This document shows, piece after piece, positions 12,583 to 25,559 of a stretch of DNA of 64,000 bases. Where the stretch lies: NCBI RefSeq assembly GCF_907164915.1, contig NC_061863.1, forward strand, positions 45,109,382 through 45,173,381. Reading direction: 5' to 3'. This DNA comes from Impatiens glandulifera. Taxonomy: Eukaryota; Streptophyta; Magnoliopsida; Ericales; Balsaminaceae. A program made the translations under genes and the position numbers. Numbering within the stretch: the first letter of the stretch is position 1; every line of letters starts with the position of its first letter. The notes under the pieces were generated by a model. It was not told where the DNA came from and did no database searches. It saw only the letters and a program-made list of their open reading frames with translations.

Positions 12583-13990
12583 ATTAGAGAGGTCGATTGA
12601 GATTGATGGTTGGTTTACCGAGGGATAAGAGGCTGGTAATATTTGAATTGTGATGTTATTTTCTAAGAGGGATAAGAGGCCGATAATATTTAGATCGGGA
12701 TGTGCTTTGTCGAGGGATAATATTCAGTAACAAATAATTGTGAGGTCACGAGATTAGGGGTCGACTGAGATTGATGGTTGGTTTATCGAGGGATAAGAGA
12801 GTCGATAACAAAGAATCATGAGATCACGATATTATAGAGGTCGATTAAGATTTATAGTTGGTTTGTCGATGAGATTGTGATGTGGTTTGCCGAGGGATAA
12901 AAGGTCGATTGAGATTTGGTGGTTTAGTTTGCTGATGGATAAGAGATATGTGAAAGTGTGATTGAGATTGGTGGTTTTATTTGCCGATGGATAAGAGGCG
13001 TGTGGAAGTGTTGATTGCGATTTATGGTTGGTTTGCCGAATGATAAGAGACTTATGAAAATGTGATTGGGATGTGGTTTATCGATGGATAAGAGACCAGT
13101 AACATTTTAATTGGGATGTGGTTTGCCGAGGGATAAGAGTCATATAACATTGAGATTAGGATATGGTTTGTCGAAGGATAAGAGATCGATTGAGATTTGG
13201 TGGTTTGGTTTGATGAGGGGAAAAAGGCATATGAAAATGTGATTGAGATTGATGGTTTGGGTTGGTTTGCTGAGGGATAAAAGGACAATTGAGATTTGGT
13301 GGTTTAGTTTGATCAGGGATAAGAGGCGTGTGAAAGTGGTGATTGAGATTTTTGGTTGGTTTACCGAGGGATAGGAGGCTGATATCATTTGTTTGCCAAG
13401 GATAAGAGACTTGTGAAAGCATGATTGGAATGTGATTTGTCAAGGGATAAGAGACCGATAATATTTTAATTGGGATGTGGCTTTCCAAGGGATAAGAGGT
13501 CAGTAACAAATGATCGTGAGATCATTATATTAGAGAGGACGATTGAGATTGGTGGCTGGTTTGCCGAGAAATAAGAGGCTAGTAACATTGGGATTGAGAT
13601 GTGGGTTGTCGATGAATAAGAGGTTGGTTGAGATTTGGTGATTGATTTGTCGAGGGATAAGAAGCGTGTGAATGTGTGATTGAGATTTATGGTTGATTTG
13701 CTGAGGTATAAGACGAGAGATTAGTAATGAGAGATTAATTGGAAAACAAAAAATATTGGTGGTTAAATATATGAATGGGATTGTTGGTCTACCGAAGAAA
13801 TTAAGGTAAAGAGGTTAGTGATATTATGAGATTGTTGATTTTCCAAAAATGAGAGTAAAAGATGTTAGTATTGTTGAGATAGTTGAGTGTAGAAGTGAGG
13901 TTATGATATTAGAAATATGAGAGGTCTATTAGGTAAAAATGATACTTTTGGTTGATCGAGAAATTAGGATAAGAGGTCAAACGGAAAGAG
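12583..13990. repeat. Satellite/minisatellite array 1
   Basis: Degenerate head-to-tail units around GTTTGCCGAGGGATAAGAGG. Starts of GATAAGAG are often 45 or 52 bases apart (for example 13042, 13087, 13132, 13177), giving mixed 45- and about 52-bp subunits. Units decay towards 13.7-13.99 kb. The minus-strand ORFs inside it are products of the repeat, not genes. A related array lies in the opposite orientation at 22345-23075. Confidence 0.85.
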
Positions 13991-14321
13991 ATCAGTGAAC
14001 TAATGAAAAAAAAGTTAAATGAATGTCTTTTTATCAAATTTGTTATCATTTTTTATTTTTAATGAATAACGAAAACAACGATAATGAGAGAAATACGACA
14101 ACCACTAATTTGTCCCAACCATTGAAGCCCCTCATATTCAGACCATAGATATTGACGACGAAAAAGACGATGAAAACGATGAAAATGATGATGACATCAA
14201 TGACAAAGAAGTGAGTATTGTCTATTTCAACTTTATAAATGTGAATTTTATTTATCCTTGCAACATAATGACATCATGCTAGTTTTATAATAATATAAAT
14301 GTTTAATATATATATATATAT
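13991..14321. other. Spacer with a GATGA-rich stretch
   Basis: AT-rich sequence with a purine-rich GAYGA run near 14150-14215 and a short (TA)n just before 14321. No gene supported. Confidence 0.4.
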
Positions 14322-15583
14322 ATTAAAACCTCTATAAATTAATACTCGATAAATTAACAATTTCGATAAAATTAATATTTTGTCCAATCCCAACTTGGGA
14401 ACAGTACAAACAGGACCTAAATCAATAAAATAATAAGATAATAACTTTTTTGAAATCTCAGTGTATATATATTGGTCCCAACGAAACTATAAATTAATAA
14501 TTACTAAAAGATTTCGAATTCTAAGATTCTCTAGTAAAAAATAATCTATAGTCACTTATTTTTTTTTTTTTTGTTAAACTTCAAATCTATATTGAGTTCA
14601 AATCTTGTTTAGTGCATCATTGGTGATCTCTCTTATATTCGCATGACATTTTTCATTGGTGATTGGCCATAATTGAGTTTTGAACACCTTTTAATTTAGA
14701 AGTCATTAGGGGAGAGCATTGGGTGGATTAATCCGAAATCCAATCCAATCTGAATCCTAAATACTAATTCGAATTAGATATTTTGGATTGGATTGAGATC
14801 GGATCGGATTGAGTTCGGATTGAATTAAATCAGATTGGATTAGGATTATCCAAATTATCCAAACTATCTAAATAAAAATATATTTTTTAATTTATTTTAC
14901 TTTCAATTAAATTTCATCTCAATATAATATATATTTTACTTATCATCACTTTGACAACGATATTTTATTTATTTTTTATTCGGATTCAAATTTAATAATA
15001 ATTTAATATTCGAATTTTTTTAATTTTTTTTTTAAAAAAATTTGTTGACTAATTTCAAGTTGATATATATAAATATTTTTTAGTTTGGATTATCCAAATC
15101 ATTTTCAATCCAATCCGTATTAATTATTAAAATAGTTTGGATTACGGATTGGATAAATTTAGTTTGGATTTAATATGGATCGGACAAAACGGATTGATTT
15201 TACCCATTTGCTCACCCCTAGAAGTCATAGCTGATGTGATTTTGAAAATTTTCAATGGACATTTTATATTGATCGATTTTTAACCATATTTATCCATGTA
15301 CTAATTTTTGATACTATAAACTAACTTTTTACTTATTCAAAAATAATGAACTTGACAAATTCAAATAATTTGTGAATGTGCATTCATAGAGTGTGTCTTG
15401 AAACTTATTTTTTAAAATTATTTTTATCTCTAATTAATACATTGGATTTGAAAATTTAAAGGTTATACGTAAAACCGATTTAAATTAATAAATTATTAAT
15501 TTATCGATATAATAATATCTCGCTAAATTAATAAAATATCATAGTCCCAACATTATTAATTTATAAAGGTTTTATTATTATTA
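14322..15583. mobile_element. Putative non-autonomous TIR element with nested MITE
   Basis: AAAACCTCTATAAATTAATA near 14325 is inverted as TATTAATTTATAAAGGTTTT near 15554-15573. Further degenerate inverted matches (CGATAAATTAA; TTAATTTATCGA) lie inside. TA-rich flanks hide any target duplication. The hAT-type MITE at 14707-15220 is inserted within it. Confidence 0.5.
14707..15220. mobile_element. hAT-type MITE with perfect 8-bp target duplication
   Basis: 514 bp with imperfect terminal inverted repeats, TAGGGGAGAGCATTGGGT and, at the right end inverted, TAGGGGTGAGCAAATGGGT. It is flanked by identical 8-bp GAAGTCAT at 14699-14706 and 15221-15228, the duplication length of hAT transposons. The inside repeats GGATTGGATT/AATCCAATCC motifs and codes for nothing. 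Confidence 0.88.
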
Positions 15584-15584
15584 T

Positions 15585-15617
<33 letters not shown>

Positions 15618-15849
15618 ATTTCCAATTAAATCAGTTTCTCTCGTAAACAAAGTTAATATAAAAAAACATTAAAACTATAAAATTATAAAATTTAGTCAAA
15701 TTATTCTACAAATAATCATTTTTCTTTTATTAAAAAGAGCGTAACATTTTTTCAAACATTGTAAATGGAAAAATAATGTAAGAATTTTAAATGTCAATAA
15801 GATAAAAAAAAAATAATCTCATAAATGTCCCATTTTCCAGATTGAAACG

Positions 15850-17150
15850 AATGTGTATAACATTAATGCTTTGTGATTATCGTACCCATAATTTTTTCCG
15901 AAGACTTTTCTATTTCTTTATTTCCATATCGTCCACCACATGATAAGGGAAATTGGTTTTTAATTGTGCGCAATATTTTTGTTAGAGCTTCAGTTAATTC
16001 ATTTGACCCAAAAATCAGCAATATTTATTGGTACATCCCATTAAAAATGGAGGTTGTGTAGAATAGTGCACATGTTCTTCGCAAGATCTGAAGAAGAATA
16101 TGATTAATGTATTATTCACTCTTTAAACAAATATTACACCTGCTTGCTAGATGTAATCCATTTTTTTCAGTATGTTATATGTCAAGACTCCTCTATTGAT
16201 AGTTTCTAAGTCAAAAAACAAGATCCTTGATGTAATTTTTGTTTTTCACACCTCTTCCCAGGAAACTAGGATGGAGTCCTTAGGAGAGACACATGGTAAA
16301 TATATCTAGACTTGAATGCGAGAGAGCTAATTAAAGAAAATTTGTCGTCGGTCTCTAAGTGAATCGAAAAATGAGTAAGAGCATCCACGAGAAGAGTTTG
16401 TCTCATCTCCTCTTCAATGGAGAGTCGTTTATTTAAAGAGATTTCCCAAATAACTTGATTAGATGTGAGACGGAAACATTTTGTCACTTTAACCTCCTTT
16501 TATTAGAGATCTTAAAAAGGTTCTAAAAGGTGTTTAATAATTTTCCATTAAGGTGCCACACATCATTTCATAAATCAATTTTCTTACCCCTAAATTTCTA
16601 AAAATAAGTTGGGGTGAAATTTCTCCCGTGTTTTAGTGATACGATCCGAGAGGCTTTGACCCCTAAATTTTCTCCTATAGAAAGGCATCCATTCAATGTC
16701 TCGAAGTCTGTACATGACGATGATTACTTTCTTCAAAAGTCTTGCACCATCGTTGAAAAACTTTCACCGCCATTTACAAATGAGTGAAGTATTGAAAAAG
16801 GAAAAGTCTTTGATTTCAAGCCCACCGTCAACAATGTTAAAATTCATTGTGTTCTATTTTCACCAAGTTAGTGATTCTAGAAGAGTTGGTGATGCCCTAA
16901 AGGAAATTTCTAATGATTATGTCCATTATATTAATGTTATGATTGTGACGAGAGAGTTCTTAATGAGGACTAATATGTCGACTTTAAAGAGAAGTTTGTC
17001 TTCAAAAGAGCTAGCTTGGTCCATATTTTCTCGATGATAGGATTTCAAATCTCCTTGTAACTAAATATAGCGCTAAGAGGGAAGTCGAGATACTTCGATA
17101 GGAGAGAACCGATTTTAAACCCTAAGATGTCGGGCAATGACTAAGGGGGT
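15850..17150 (-). pseudogene. LINE (L1-type) ORF2 remnant, 3' part: RT end and zinc domain
   Basis: Minus-strand translation, with shifts and stops, follows a plant L1 ORF2 in order. Near 17140-17040 it reads ILGFKIGSLLSKYLDFPLS and NPIIEKIWTKL (after the RT catalytic region). Then comes GLEIKDFSFFNTSLICKWR-like sequence near 16820-16760, the pre-zinc region at 16487-16266, a CNICLKSE...INHILLQ zinc part (zf-RVT) near 16140-16090, and IMWWTIWK...RNRKVFG near 15940-15890. The two minus-frame reads cannot be explained by chance. It begins just about where the LINE piece at 25560-27446 stops, so the two may be one element. Confidence 0.78.
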
Positions 17151-19890
17151 GCTTGATTTAAATAAATAAATGAGAATAAGAATATAATTGATAGATGTGA
17201 GAAACAAAAACAAATATGATTGATAAAAGTGCATTATTTTGTTATGACTATATAATCATTCTCATTTTTATGGATAATGTTTGGATTTATTAGAAAAAAT
17301 TATTATTATTATTTTGTAACTAAAACTATACTATTAATTTCTCAATCTATTTTTTAACTATATTTTATTTAATTAAAAATATAAATAATATTTTTTATAT
17401 CATATTATTTTTATAAAATATACATAATATTCAAGTATGTTATAATTTAATAAAATATAAAAACTTAATATCTGATTATACTAATTACTTTTTTTTTAAA
17501 ATATTTGCAAAACAAACACACCTAAGTTAAATATAACGTTTTAATTAATAATATATTATAAATTGTATAATTTTTTTAATAACAATTTGTATTAAATATT
17601 TCTTATTTAACTTTTCTAATAATTTTTAAATAATTTTTAAATACTTTTTATATCAAATTATTAACTTTTTCTTTATTTTTAACTTTTTATATTTATATTT
17701 TAATTTATTTAGTATAATTTTATTATTAAAATATAATATTTAAAATTAATTATATGAAAATGACTATATTAATATTAATTATTGTAATTATTATTAAAAA
17801 ATATTTTATTAATTATATTAATTTTAAATAATTTATTGATATTATTTAAATAATTAAAATAATTTCTTTTAATATAAACTAATTTTTTTATTATTATCTT
17901 TTTCTAAAAGAATTAGTAATATTGTAACGTGAAAATCAAATCTTCCCGATAAGGAATTTTCATTACTTGATAGTCACAATGAGGCTTCCAATGTATGCAC
18001 TTATATCATTTAATGATATAAAACATTTTAAGATTTCAAATTTACCATTTGTCTCAACCCATCTCCATCTCCAAAGTAAATCTTCAACTATATAAACATT
18101 CTCATTCACAATCTGGTTATGCACTTATAGTATTCAAAACTATCAGCAAATATCCGTCATTTAAGATTTCAGACATTCACTCTTATAAACTCTTATACAC
18201 TACCAATGCAGATCCCTAACACGGATTCAAACCGACACAACAAAATTTTCTTATCACATTTTAAAAGCAACAATTTCAACTATATCTCAAATAACTTGTC
18301 TTTTCATTTTCAAATAGTAGGAAGTTCATATCATCTAACACTAAACAAACATTATCAAACTATTAAATATTCAGATATGCACAATCATATGATCCTAAAA
18401 CTTTTCCAAAAGCCAACTGCCTAGATTTATTTCAGATATTCAGACTGAAATAAAAGGGTTATCTTCATACACAAATAAATATATATCAATCATAATACAA
18501 TCGGGTGAAAAGACTATATCTTTTATACTATACGATTTCGACTGAACTAGAACAAATAAATATACTTTTAAATCTAAATAGAGAAAAAAAAAAATTAATC
18601 ATAAACTTACAAGTTTCCTTTCCTATTCGTCCGAGAGCTTGAAATTTTCGATCTTCGCCAGAGATCTTCTCCCCTCAAATCTTCTTAGGTCTTGTTTGAT
18701 GAAAGGGTTATTGAGGTTTTATTTTGATTTTTTCAAATAACCCCTGATTGACCAAATTAGGAAAAAACCCAATATTTAAATTTTATTTCCAATTTAACCC
18801 TCTTCTCTTCTGTTCTCACTCTCTCATATCTCTCCTAATCCAAAATCTTATCCATTTCAACTTTTCTCTCTCTATAACCCAGATAAACAAATAACCCAGA
18901 CAAGGGAGCTAGTTCTTCCATTCAACTTTCATTTCATTATTTCATTTGTTTAGTTTTCATAATTTCTTCTATTTTTTTTAATTTAACTTTCTCTATAATT
19001 ATCGGGGAATCTTATCGGTGAATGTTATCAGATAATAGTGTTCAAAACTTATTAACAGAAAATAGCTTATTTTCAGAAAATTTAAAGACTTGATCTCATC
19101 CTAACTAAAGGTGAAACCGCTGCGTTTGGAAAACCTGACAAAAAAAAAAAAAAAAAAAAAAAAACTAACAAAATTTAATAACGGAGTTCGACAAAAATGT
19201 TGTCTACGTCTCCAAATACTAAGGCTATCAATTAATAATAAGAAGAGATACAAATATTTGGTGCAATAAACGAAAGAGGTGAAAGTTTTTTTTATACACT
19301 AAGAAATTTCTTCAACTCTCATCATCGGAAGCCGATGTGAAATTTATTCGAATTGTGAATATAGTTTCTTTTATATACTAAAAACTTTTTCACTTTCATC
19401 TTCTGATGTGGTATTCTAATTGTGTCAAATACAATAAATTTTTTATCCAAATACTAATCTTCAATATTTTCAGAAAATTTAAAACTTGATCTCATCCAAA
19501 CTCAAGGTGAACAACTGCAACCTCTACCTCTAAGTTAGTCTTTTGTTACTTCTGTTCACATATGCTTTCCATTTCGTATGTTTGCCTGATAGTCTCCATG
19601 CATGAAGAATTGTTATGTTATTAGGACTCCACCATTAAAGAGATTGTGTTTGTCTGAAAAAAATAGTAAATCAATAATGAAAATAGATTACATTGATTAG
19701 TACTGCTTGGGAAGGAGCTAGTTCAAAAAAGAATAATAATAATAATAAAAATAATTGAAATTATAATTATTACATACAGTATTTATTTGGTAGGATATTT
19801 AAGTTATACAAATTAGGTATAAACGGTACAATAGATACAACAATATATTAACATAATTTTACCTGCCATATTTTACAATAATTACCTCCT
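17151..19890. other. AT-rich region without genes
   Basis: Very AT-rich DNA (17280-17920 almost only A/T). A MITE-like GGTCTTGTTTGATGAAAGGG segment lies at about 18687-18790, with a run of more than 20 A at 19139-19163. A direct repeat (TTTTCAGAAAATTTAAA...CTTGATCTCATCC) occurs near 19070 and 19470. No coding sequence was supported. Confidence 0.45.
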
Positions 19891-19904
19891 TTCAAGCTAG
19901 GAAA

Positions 19905-20245
19905 ATGAGTTTGTCAAATTGGAAAGGTATCGCTCCAAATACTGCGAAGTGGGAAATATGTCTCGAAAGAGCAATCTACTTTCTTAAACTATTAGTCATT
20001 AAAAAGGAGAATAAAAAACTTGTAAAAAAAGGGCTTCGAAAACCCACATGTGAAATGTTGGCTGAAAGATTTTGGGAAAGATTTTAAAATTATCACACAA
20101 ATGATCAATTCAAAAACTATTTCAAAAATAAAAAAAATTATGGAACTTGATATGTGAGGCTAGAAAATCAACTAAAATCTTATTTAACGACACAAAAGAG
20201 ATTACGGCCTCAGACGAATGGTGGGCGAAACGTAAGGTAATAATA
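19905..20245 (+). pseudogene. Myb/SANT-like DNA-binding domain fragment
   Basis: Starting with MSLSNWKGIAPNTAKWEICLE, the translation resembles the Myb_DNA-bind_3 (PF12776) proteins that accompany Harbinger-type transposons and also occur as plant genes. A stop at 20085 and frame changes follow. Later pieces QFKNYFKNK and KEITASDEWWAKRK (near 20205-20232) match the conserved LKNKW and ASDEWW blocks of the domain. The fragment is decayed, with no transposase next to it. Confidence 0.5.
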
Positions 20246-20545
20246 TTTCAATTGAAATTAGAAAGTCAATCCGGCTGCATTTACAATTGAAAGACAAATA
20301 AATAGTAGATTATGACTTGTTGAAAAAAAAATTGGGGCTCATAGTGTTGCTACCGGTAAAAATATGAAACATGCATTAAATATAGCCTTGGTCCGGTGCT
20401 TACTTTCGAGCCACCTCCTATGGAAGACAAACCCCTTTCCGCTTAGTGCCCCTCAGAGAAAATACTCGCAGGTCGTTAGAGACAACGACTCTTAAGATGT
20501 CCTTCGGTCATGTGGGGAGGATCCGTGAACTAATTCTTGTTTTAC

Positions 20546-21599
20546 CCATCTTTCAAACAATTTTCCCCAAATTATCCACTTTTTCATTAACATTCTCAAA
20601 CTATTCACATTTCTCTCTCTAAATCATTAATTACTTTCCATTTTCAACATTAAATTCACTAATTACTTTATTTTATAAATATAAATATGTATAATTAAAA
20701 TTAATAATATATATTAAATAAACTATATTACATAAATATTAAAATAACACATATATTTATTTTTACTTAATTTTATAAATATAATATATATAATTAAAAT
20801 TAAACATTATAAATTAAATAATTTAAATAAATATTATACACTAAAATAAAATACATTACATAAAATTTTAATTTTATATTTTAAAATAACACATATATTA
20901 CATAAATATTAAAATAACACATATATTTTATTTTTACTTAATTTTATAAATATAATATATATAATTAAAATTAAACATTATAAATTAAATAATTTAAATA
21001 AATATTATAAACTAAAATAAAATATTATACACTAAAATAAATTACATTACAGTTTATGTAATTTATTTTATTGTAAAATTTTTTAAATTGATACTTTTAT
21101 AAATATTTTAAGGTTTAGGTAATTTATTTTAAGGTTTAGTTTATTTTATTGTATTTAAGGTTTATGTTAGGTATTTAATTTTAGTTTATAATATTTATTT
21201 TAATTATTTAATTTAGTATTTTTAGTTTTAATTATATATTATATTTATAAAATTAAGTAAAAATAAAATATATGTGTTATTTTAATATTTATGTAATAAT
21301 ATAATATATTTTAATATATAATATATTAAAATTGTATATAATGATTTTTATTTTAGTTTATAATATTTATTTGAATTATTTTAATTATATATATTATATT
21401 TATAAAATTAAGTAAAATATATATATATATAATATTAATTTTAATTATATATATTTATATTTATATTTATAAAATAAAGTAATTAGTGGATTAATATGAA
21501 AGATGTGTAATTAATAATTTAGAGAGAAATGTGGATAATTTGAGAATGAGAATGAAAATGAAAATGTAGGTATTTTGAGAGAAATTGTTTGAAAGATGG
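20546..21599. repeat. Large inverted repeat (fold-back element), arms about 500 bp
   Basis: CCATCTTTCAAACAATTTTC at 20546 is inverted as AAATTGTTTGAAAGATGG ending at 21599. Matching continues inwards through ATTATCCAC, ACATTTCTCTCT, CACTAATTACTTTATTTTA, and the TTTTACTTAATTTTATAAAT and AATATTAAAATAACACATAT blocks. Arms of about 500 bp meet near 21060-21075. No clear target duplication was found. It looks like a fold-back/MITE-type element able to form a long hairpin. Confidence 0.72.
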
Positions 21600-21776
21600 C
21601 AACATTAATTGGTTCAGGATTCGTTGCCCATAGATCTCTGGTCAATTGAGGATGGGAGCCAATTGTCCATTAGATTTCTCCATTTACCTCGCTTCTTCCC
21701 TAGTCGTGAAAGGGGAGCAATCTCAATTTTTCTCTTTTTTCTTTTTTGTCGGGTTTGGAAAATGGGACGATTCTTC

Positions 21777-21840
21777 CCTAGATTTAGATCTAGACCTAGA
21801 CCTAGACTTAGACCTAGACCTAGACCTAGACCTAGACCTG
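21777..21840. repeat. (GACCTA)n microsatellite
   Basis: About ten hexamer copies, starting as GATTTAGATCTAGACCTAGA. The RPRPRP and DLDLDL reading frames over it are products of the repeat. It is not the plant telomere repeat (TTTAGGG). Confidence 0.9.
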
Positions 21841-22344
21841 ATATTTTGGGGTCCCGTTTGGTTTGGAAGGTCTGAGCGTTTTCCTTGTGTATACACAATT
21901 TTTTTTTATTTGTAAATAATATACCACAAATCAAAATAAAATATATAATCTTATTTTAAATTTATTTTAATTTGTTCAATTTAAAAAATTGGTGTTTACA
22001 AATATAATTATAAAAGAATATATAGGTAATATAATATAATTATAATTATGAGATAAGAAAGTGAACATTATTGGAGAGAAACTTGATATTCTGGAAGAGA
22101 TAGTGAACCTCACGAGAATGATATTCCTCTCAATTTAGAGAAGAATGAATGATTCTTTAATATCCAGTAATTAAAATGAATCCCGTACATTTGTACATTT
22201 TTATGGATAAGAATATATATATAAAATATTATATATCTATAAATATTTTAAATAAAATTAATATTATTTAAATTTAATTAATTTAAAATTAGTTTTAGAT
22301 TTTAAAAATTAAGTTTAATCTTAAACTTAGTATTAACATATATT

Positions 22345-23075
22345 TTATCCCCACGGTACCTATTTAATCCCTCAATTGACTCTCATCTTGAGACTCACAT
22401 TTTTTCATATGCATTTTTTTATTCCCTGCAAACTACCCACCAATCTTAGTCGGTCTCAATTGATGACACACCTCTTATATCTCGTCAAACTCAACCACTA
22501 ACCCTCCAATTGACCATTATCTTGTGATTCACACTTTTATATATGCCTTTTATCCCCTCGGCAAACCACTCATTGACCATAATCTTGTGACTCACACTTT
22601 TTTATATACCTCACCTCACACTTCAATAAATCAACAAACCACTCACCTCACACTTCAATAAATCAACAACCAATCCCAATAATTGATCACAGACCTCTTA
22701 TCCAACGTCAAACTAACCACTAACCACCACTCAACATCCATCTCATAACCTCAAACTTTCAAATACTTGTCAAACCAACCATAAATTTCAACCTCACACT
22801 CGACAAACCACCCACTACCCTACCTACATCTCCTGACCTCACACTTTCAAATTCTCGTCAAACCAACCACTAATTGCGACCTCACACTCGACAAACCACT
22901 CACCACTCCACCTTCATCTCGTGACCTCACACTTTTAAATGTCTCGTCATACCAACCACTAATTCTAACTTCACATTCGACAAACCACCCACCACCCGAC
23001 CTCCATCTAGTGACCTCACACTTTCAAATGCTCGTCAAACCAACCACTAATCTCGACCTCACACTTTCAGATGTC
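22345..23075. repeat. Satellite array 2, inverted relative to array 1
   Basis: Tandem units with CTCGTCAAACCAACCACTAA at 22766 (variant), 22854, 22943 and 23031 give an 88-89-bp period on the right side; the left part is more degenerate. TATCCCCTCGGCAAACCACT and CCTCTTAT match the reverse complement of array 1 units (TTTGCCGAGGGATAAGAGG), so the arrays belong to one family. Confidence 0.82.
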
Positions 23076-23189
23076 TATCGTTTATTTAAAAGTTACGCCA
23101 CCATATATTATAGTCAATAATGCATTCTTGAAAATATAAATTTGCATTCTTAAACCATGGTCTTAAACATGAAATGTGAACACTTAAAT

Positions 23190-23926
23190 CGATAAACCAC
23201 TTATGATTGTTGATATAATTTTAATAATTTGTGTATGTATATATATTTTGTATTTAATATATATTTTGTATTTAATGTTTATTATCAAATAGTTAATTTT
23301 TATATTAATCAAAATTTTATTTATATTCATAAAGAAAATATTATTATATATATATGATGAGAAAAAGAATGTATGATGAAATATAAAATACGTTTGTATA
23401 AAATTAATGATGAAAAATAATATAATATATATATATATAGAAAAGGTAACTATATTTATTATATATATATATTATTGATAAAAAATATATATATATATAT
23501 ATATTACCATTTATAAAACTTTTTATATAACTATATAGGTATTATAGTAAAAAATGCATTCTTAAAAATTTAAATGTATTGAGATTATAACATTGGTTTT
23601 AAGCATTATTATGTTGTGTATGTATATATATTTTATATTTTATTATTATTTATAATAAAATTTTATACGTATTATTGATAAGACTATATATATTTTATAT
23701 GATTAATGAGAGAAAAAAATATATAAATTTAATAATGAGAAAAAATATATATAATATATTCTTATTATCATATATAATGTTAAATTCAAATAACGAGAAT
23801 TTATTAAGTTAGTTTATTTGAAACTCTTTTATTAATATTTAATAATAAACTCAATTAATATAGATAATTTTTTTAATAAGAATTCATTAGATTTATTTTA
23901 TCTGAAGTTAAATTTTATAATTAATA

Positions 23927-23968
<42 letters not shown>

Positions 23969-24107
23969 TGGGTGATGTTAAAGAAATAAATTTAATATTT
24001 AATGTACACCTCAATTATTATAAATAGTATTTTAGATAGAATTCATAAGATTTATTTGATTTGAGTGAATCTAATTTAAAATATTAAAATATTTTATAAA
24101 ATATATG

Positions 24108-24166
<59 letters not shown>

Positions 24167-24286
24167 AGATAGTTGCATTTATAACTAAAAACAATTATTT
24201 ATATTTATATATATATATAAAATAAATATGTAATAAATGAAGGTAGGTTCACTTATAACAAAAAAAAACAAAAAACAAAAAAATTG

Positions 24287-24355
<69 letters not shown>

Positions 24356-25051
24356 AATAAATATAAAAATTATAAAGTTAGGTGAATTTATAACATATAT
24401 AAACAAAATAAATATATAAATTATAACGATAGTATATATATAAATAAAATAAATATAAAATTATGAAGGTTATATATATTTTCTATTATTATTAAATTTA
24501 TATTTTTTCTTTCACTAATTATATAAAATATATTTTTTTCATTCATAATTTTTTATATTTATATATAATATTTCATATTTATTTTATTTATATATATAAT
24601 GTTAAACTTTTTTTATTAATATTTAATAATAAACTCAACTAATATAGATAAAAAAAATCAATAAAAATTCATTATGTTTATTCTATCTGAATTTAAATTT
24701 TATAATTAATATTTAATAAATATATATGTTAAATTGGTGATATTAAAAAAAATTAATATTTAATGTACAACCCAATTAATATAAATAATTTTTTAGATAT
24801 AATTCATAGGTTTATTTAATTCGAGTGAAGCTGATTTTAAATATTAAAATATTTTATTAAATAGGTAATTTTTTAAATATAAAAATTATGATTTCTCTCC
24901 TATTATATATATATATAATAAATATAAAAATTATGAAGGTAAATGTATTTATAACAAAAAATAAATTATTTTTTAAATAAATAAAATAAATATATAATAT
25001 TATATATAAATATAGATATTATAAAGGTACGTTCATTTATAAAAAAAAATT

Positions 25052-25114
<63 letters not shown>

Positions 25115-25494
25115 TAAAATAAATATGTAATATATTAAGGTAGGTACCATTTATAACAAAAAAAAAAAAAAATATTTATGTATATATAAGTAAAATAAAT
25201 ATAAAAATTATGAAATTAGTTATATATATATATATATATAAATTATTTATATATATATATATATATAAATATAATAAATATAAAAATTATTAAGTTAAGT
25301 ACATTTATAATCATAAAAGTTAATTTTTTATATCTTAAATTAATATTAATATAAATAATTTTTTAAATGATATATACATATATTGATAAAGAGAAACAAA
25401 ATTTAATTAAGAAAGAGAGAGTATGAGAGAATATAGTTATGACGTGGATTATACCTGTGGTTTTTGTTGACTTTAAACATCATTTATTTATTTA

Positions 25495-25537
<43 letters not shown>

Positions 25538-25545
25538 ATTAAATA
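23190..25545. repeat. AT-rich block with long (TA)n microsatellites
   Basis: Almost pure A/T. Long (TA)n runs lie near 23935-23965, 24112-24162, 24294-24351, 25058-25110, 25225-25265 and 25507-25533, and a (TTTA)n run near 25480. Longer segments around the runs are similar to one another (TATTATAAAGGTAxxTTCATTTATAA), suggesting expansion by duplication. No gene. Confidence 0.75.
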
Positions 25546-25559
25546 CCTTAATTTATTTC

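Noticed and set aside
13052..13509. Minus-strand ORFs with SYPSANH-type repeated peptides in all three frames
   Set aside because: They lie wholly inside the satellite array; the repeat unit happens to lack stops on that strand.
20395..20520. GC-richer stretch with GGTGCTTACTTTCGAGCC, possibly an RNA gene or gene fragment
   Set aside because: No open frame, fold or family match could be established by eye.
21777..21840. Possible interstitial telomere
   Set aside because: The unit is GACCTA, not TTTAGGG or its complement.
21609..21934. Arg-Pro and Asp-Leu dipeptide-repeat ORFs on both strands
   Set aside because: Read through the (GACCTA)n microsatellite; no gene signals around them.
24185..24406. 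IYIYIY-repeat ORF
   Set aside because: Translation of a (TA)n microsatellite.
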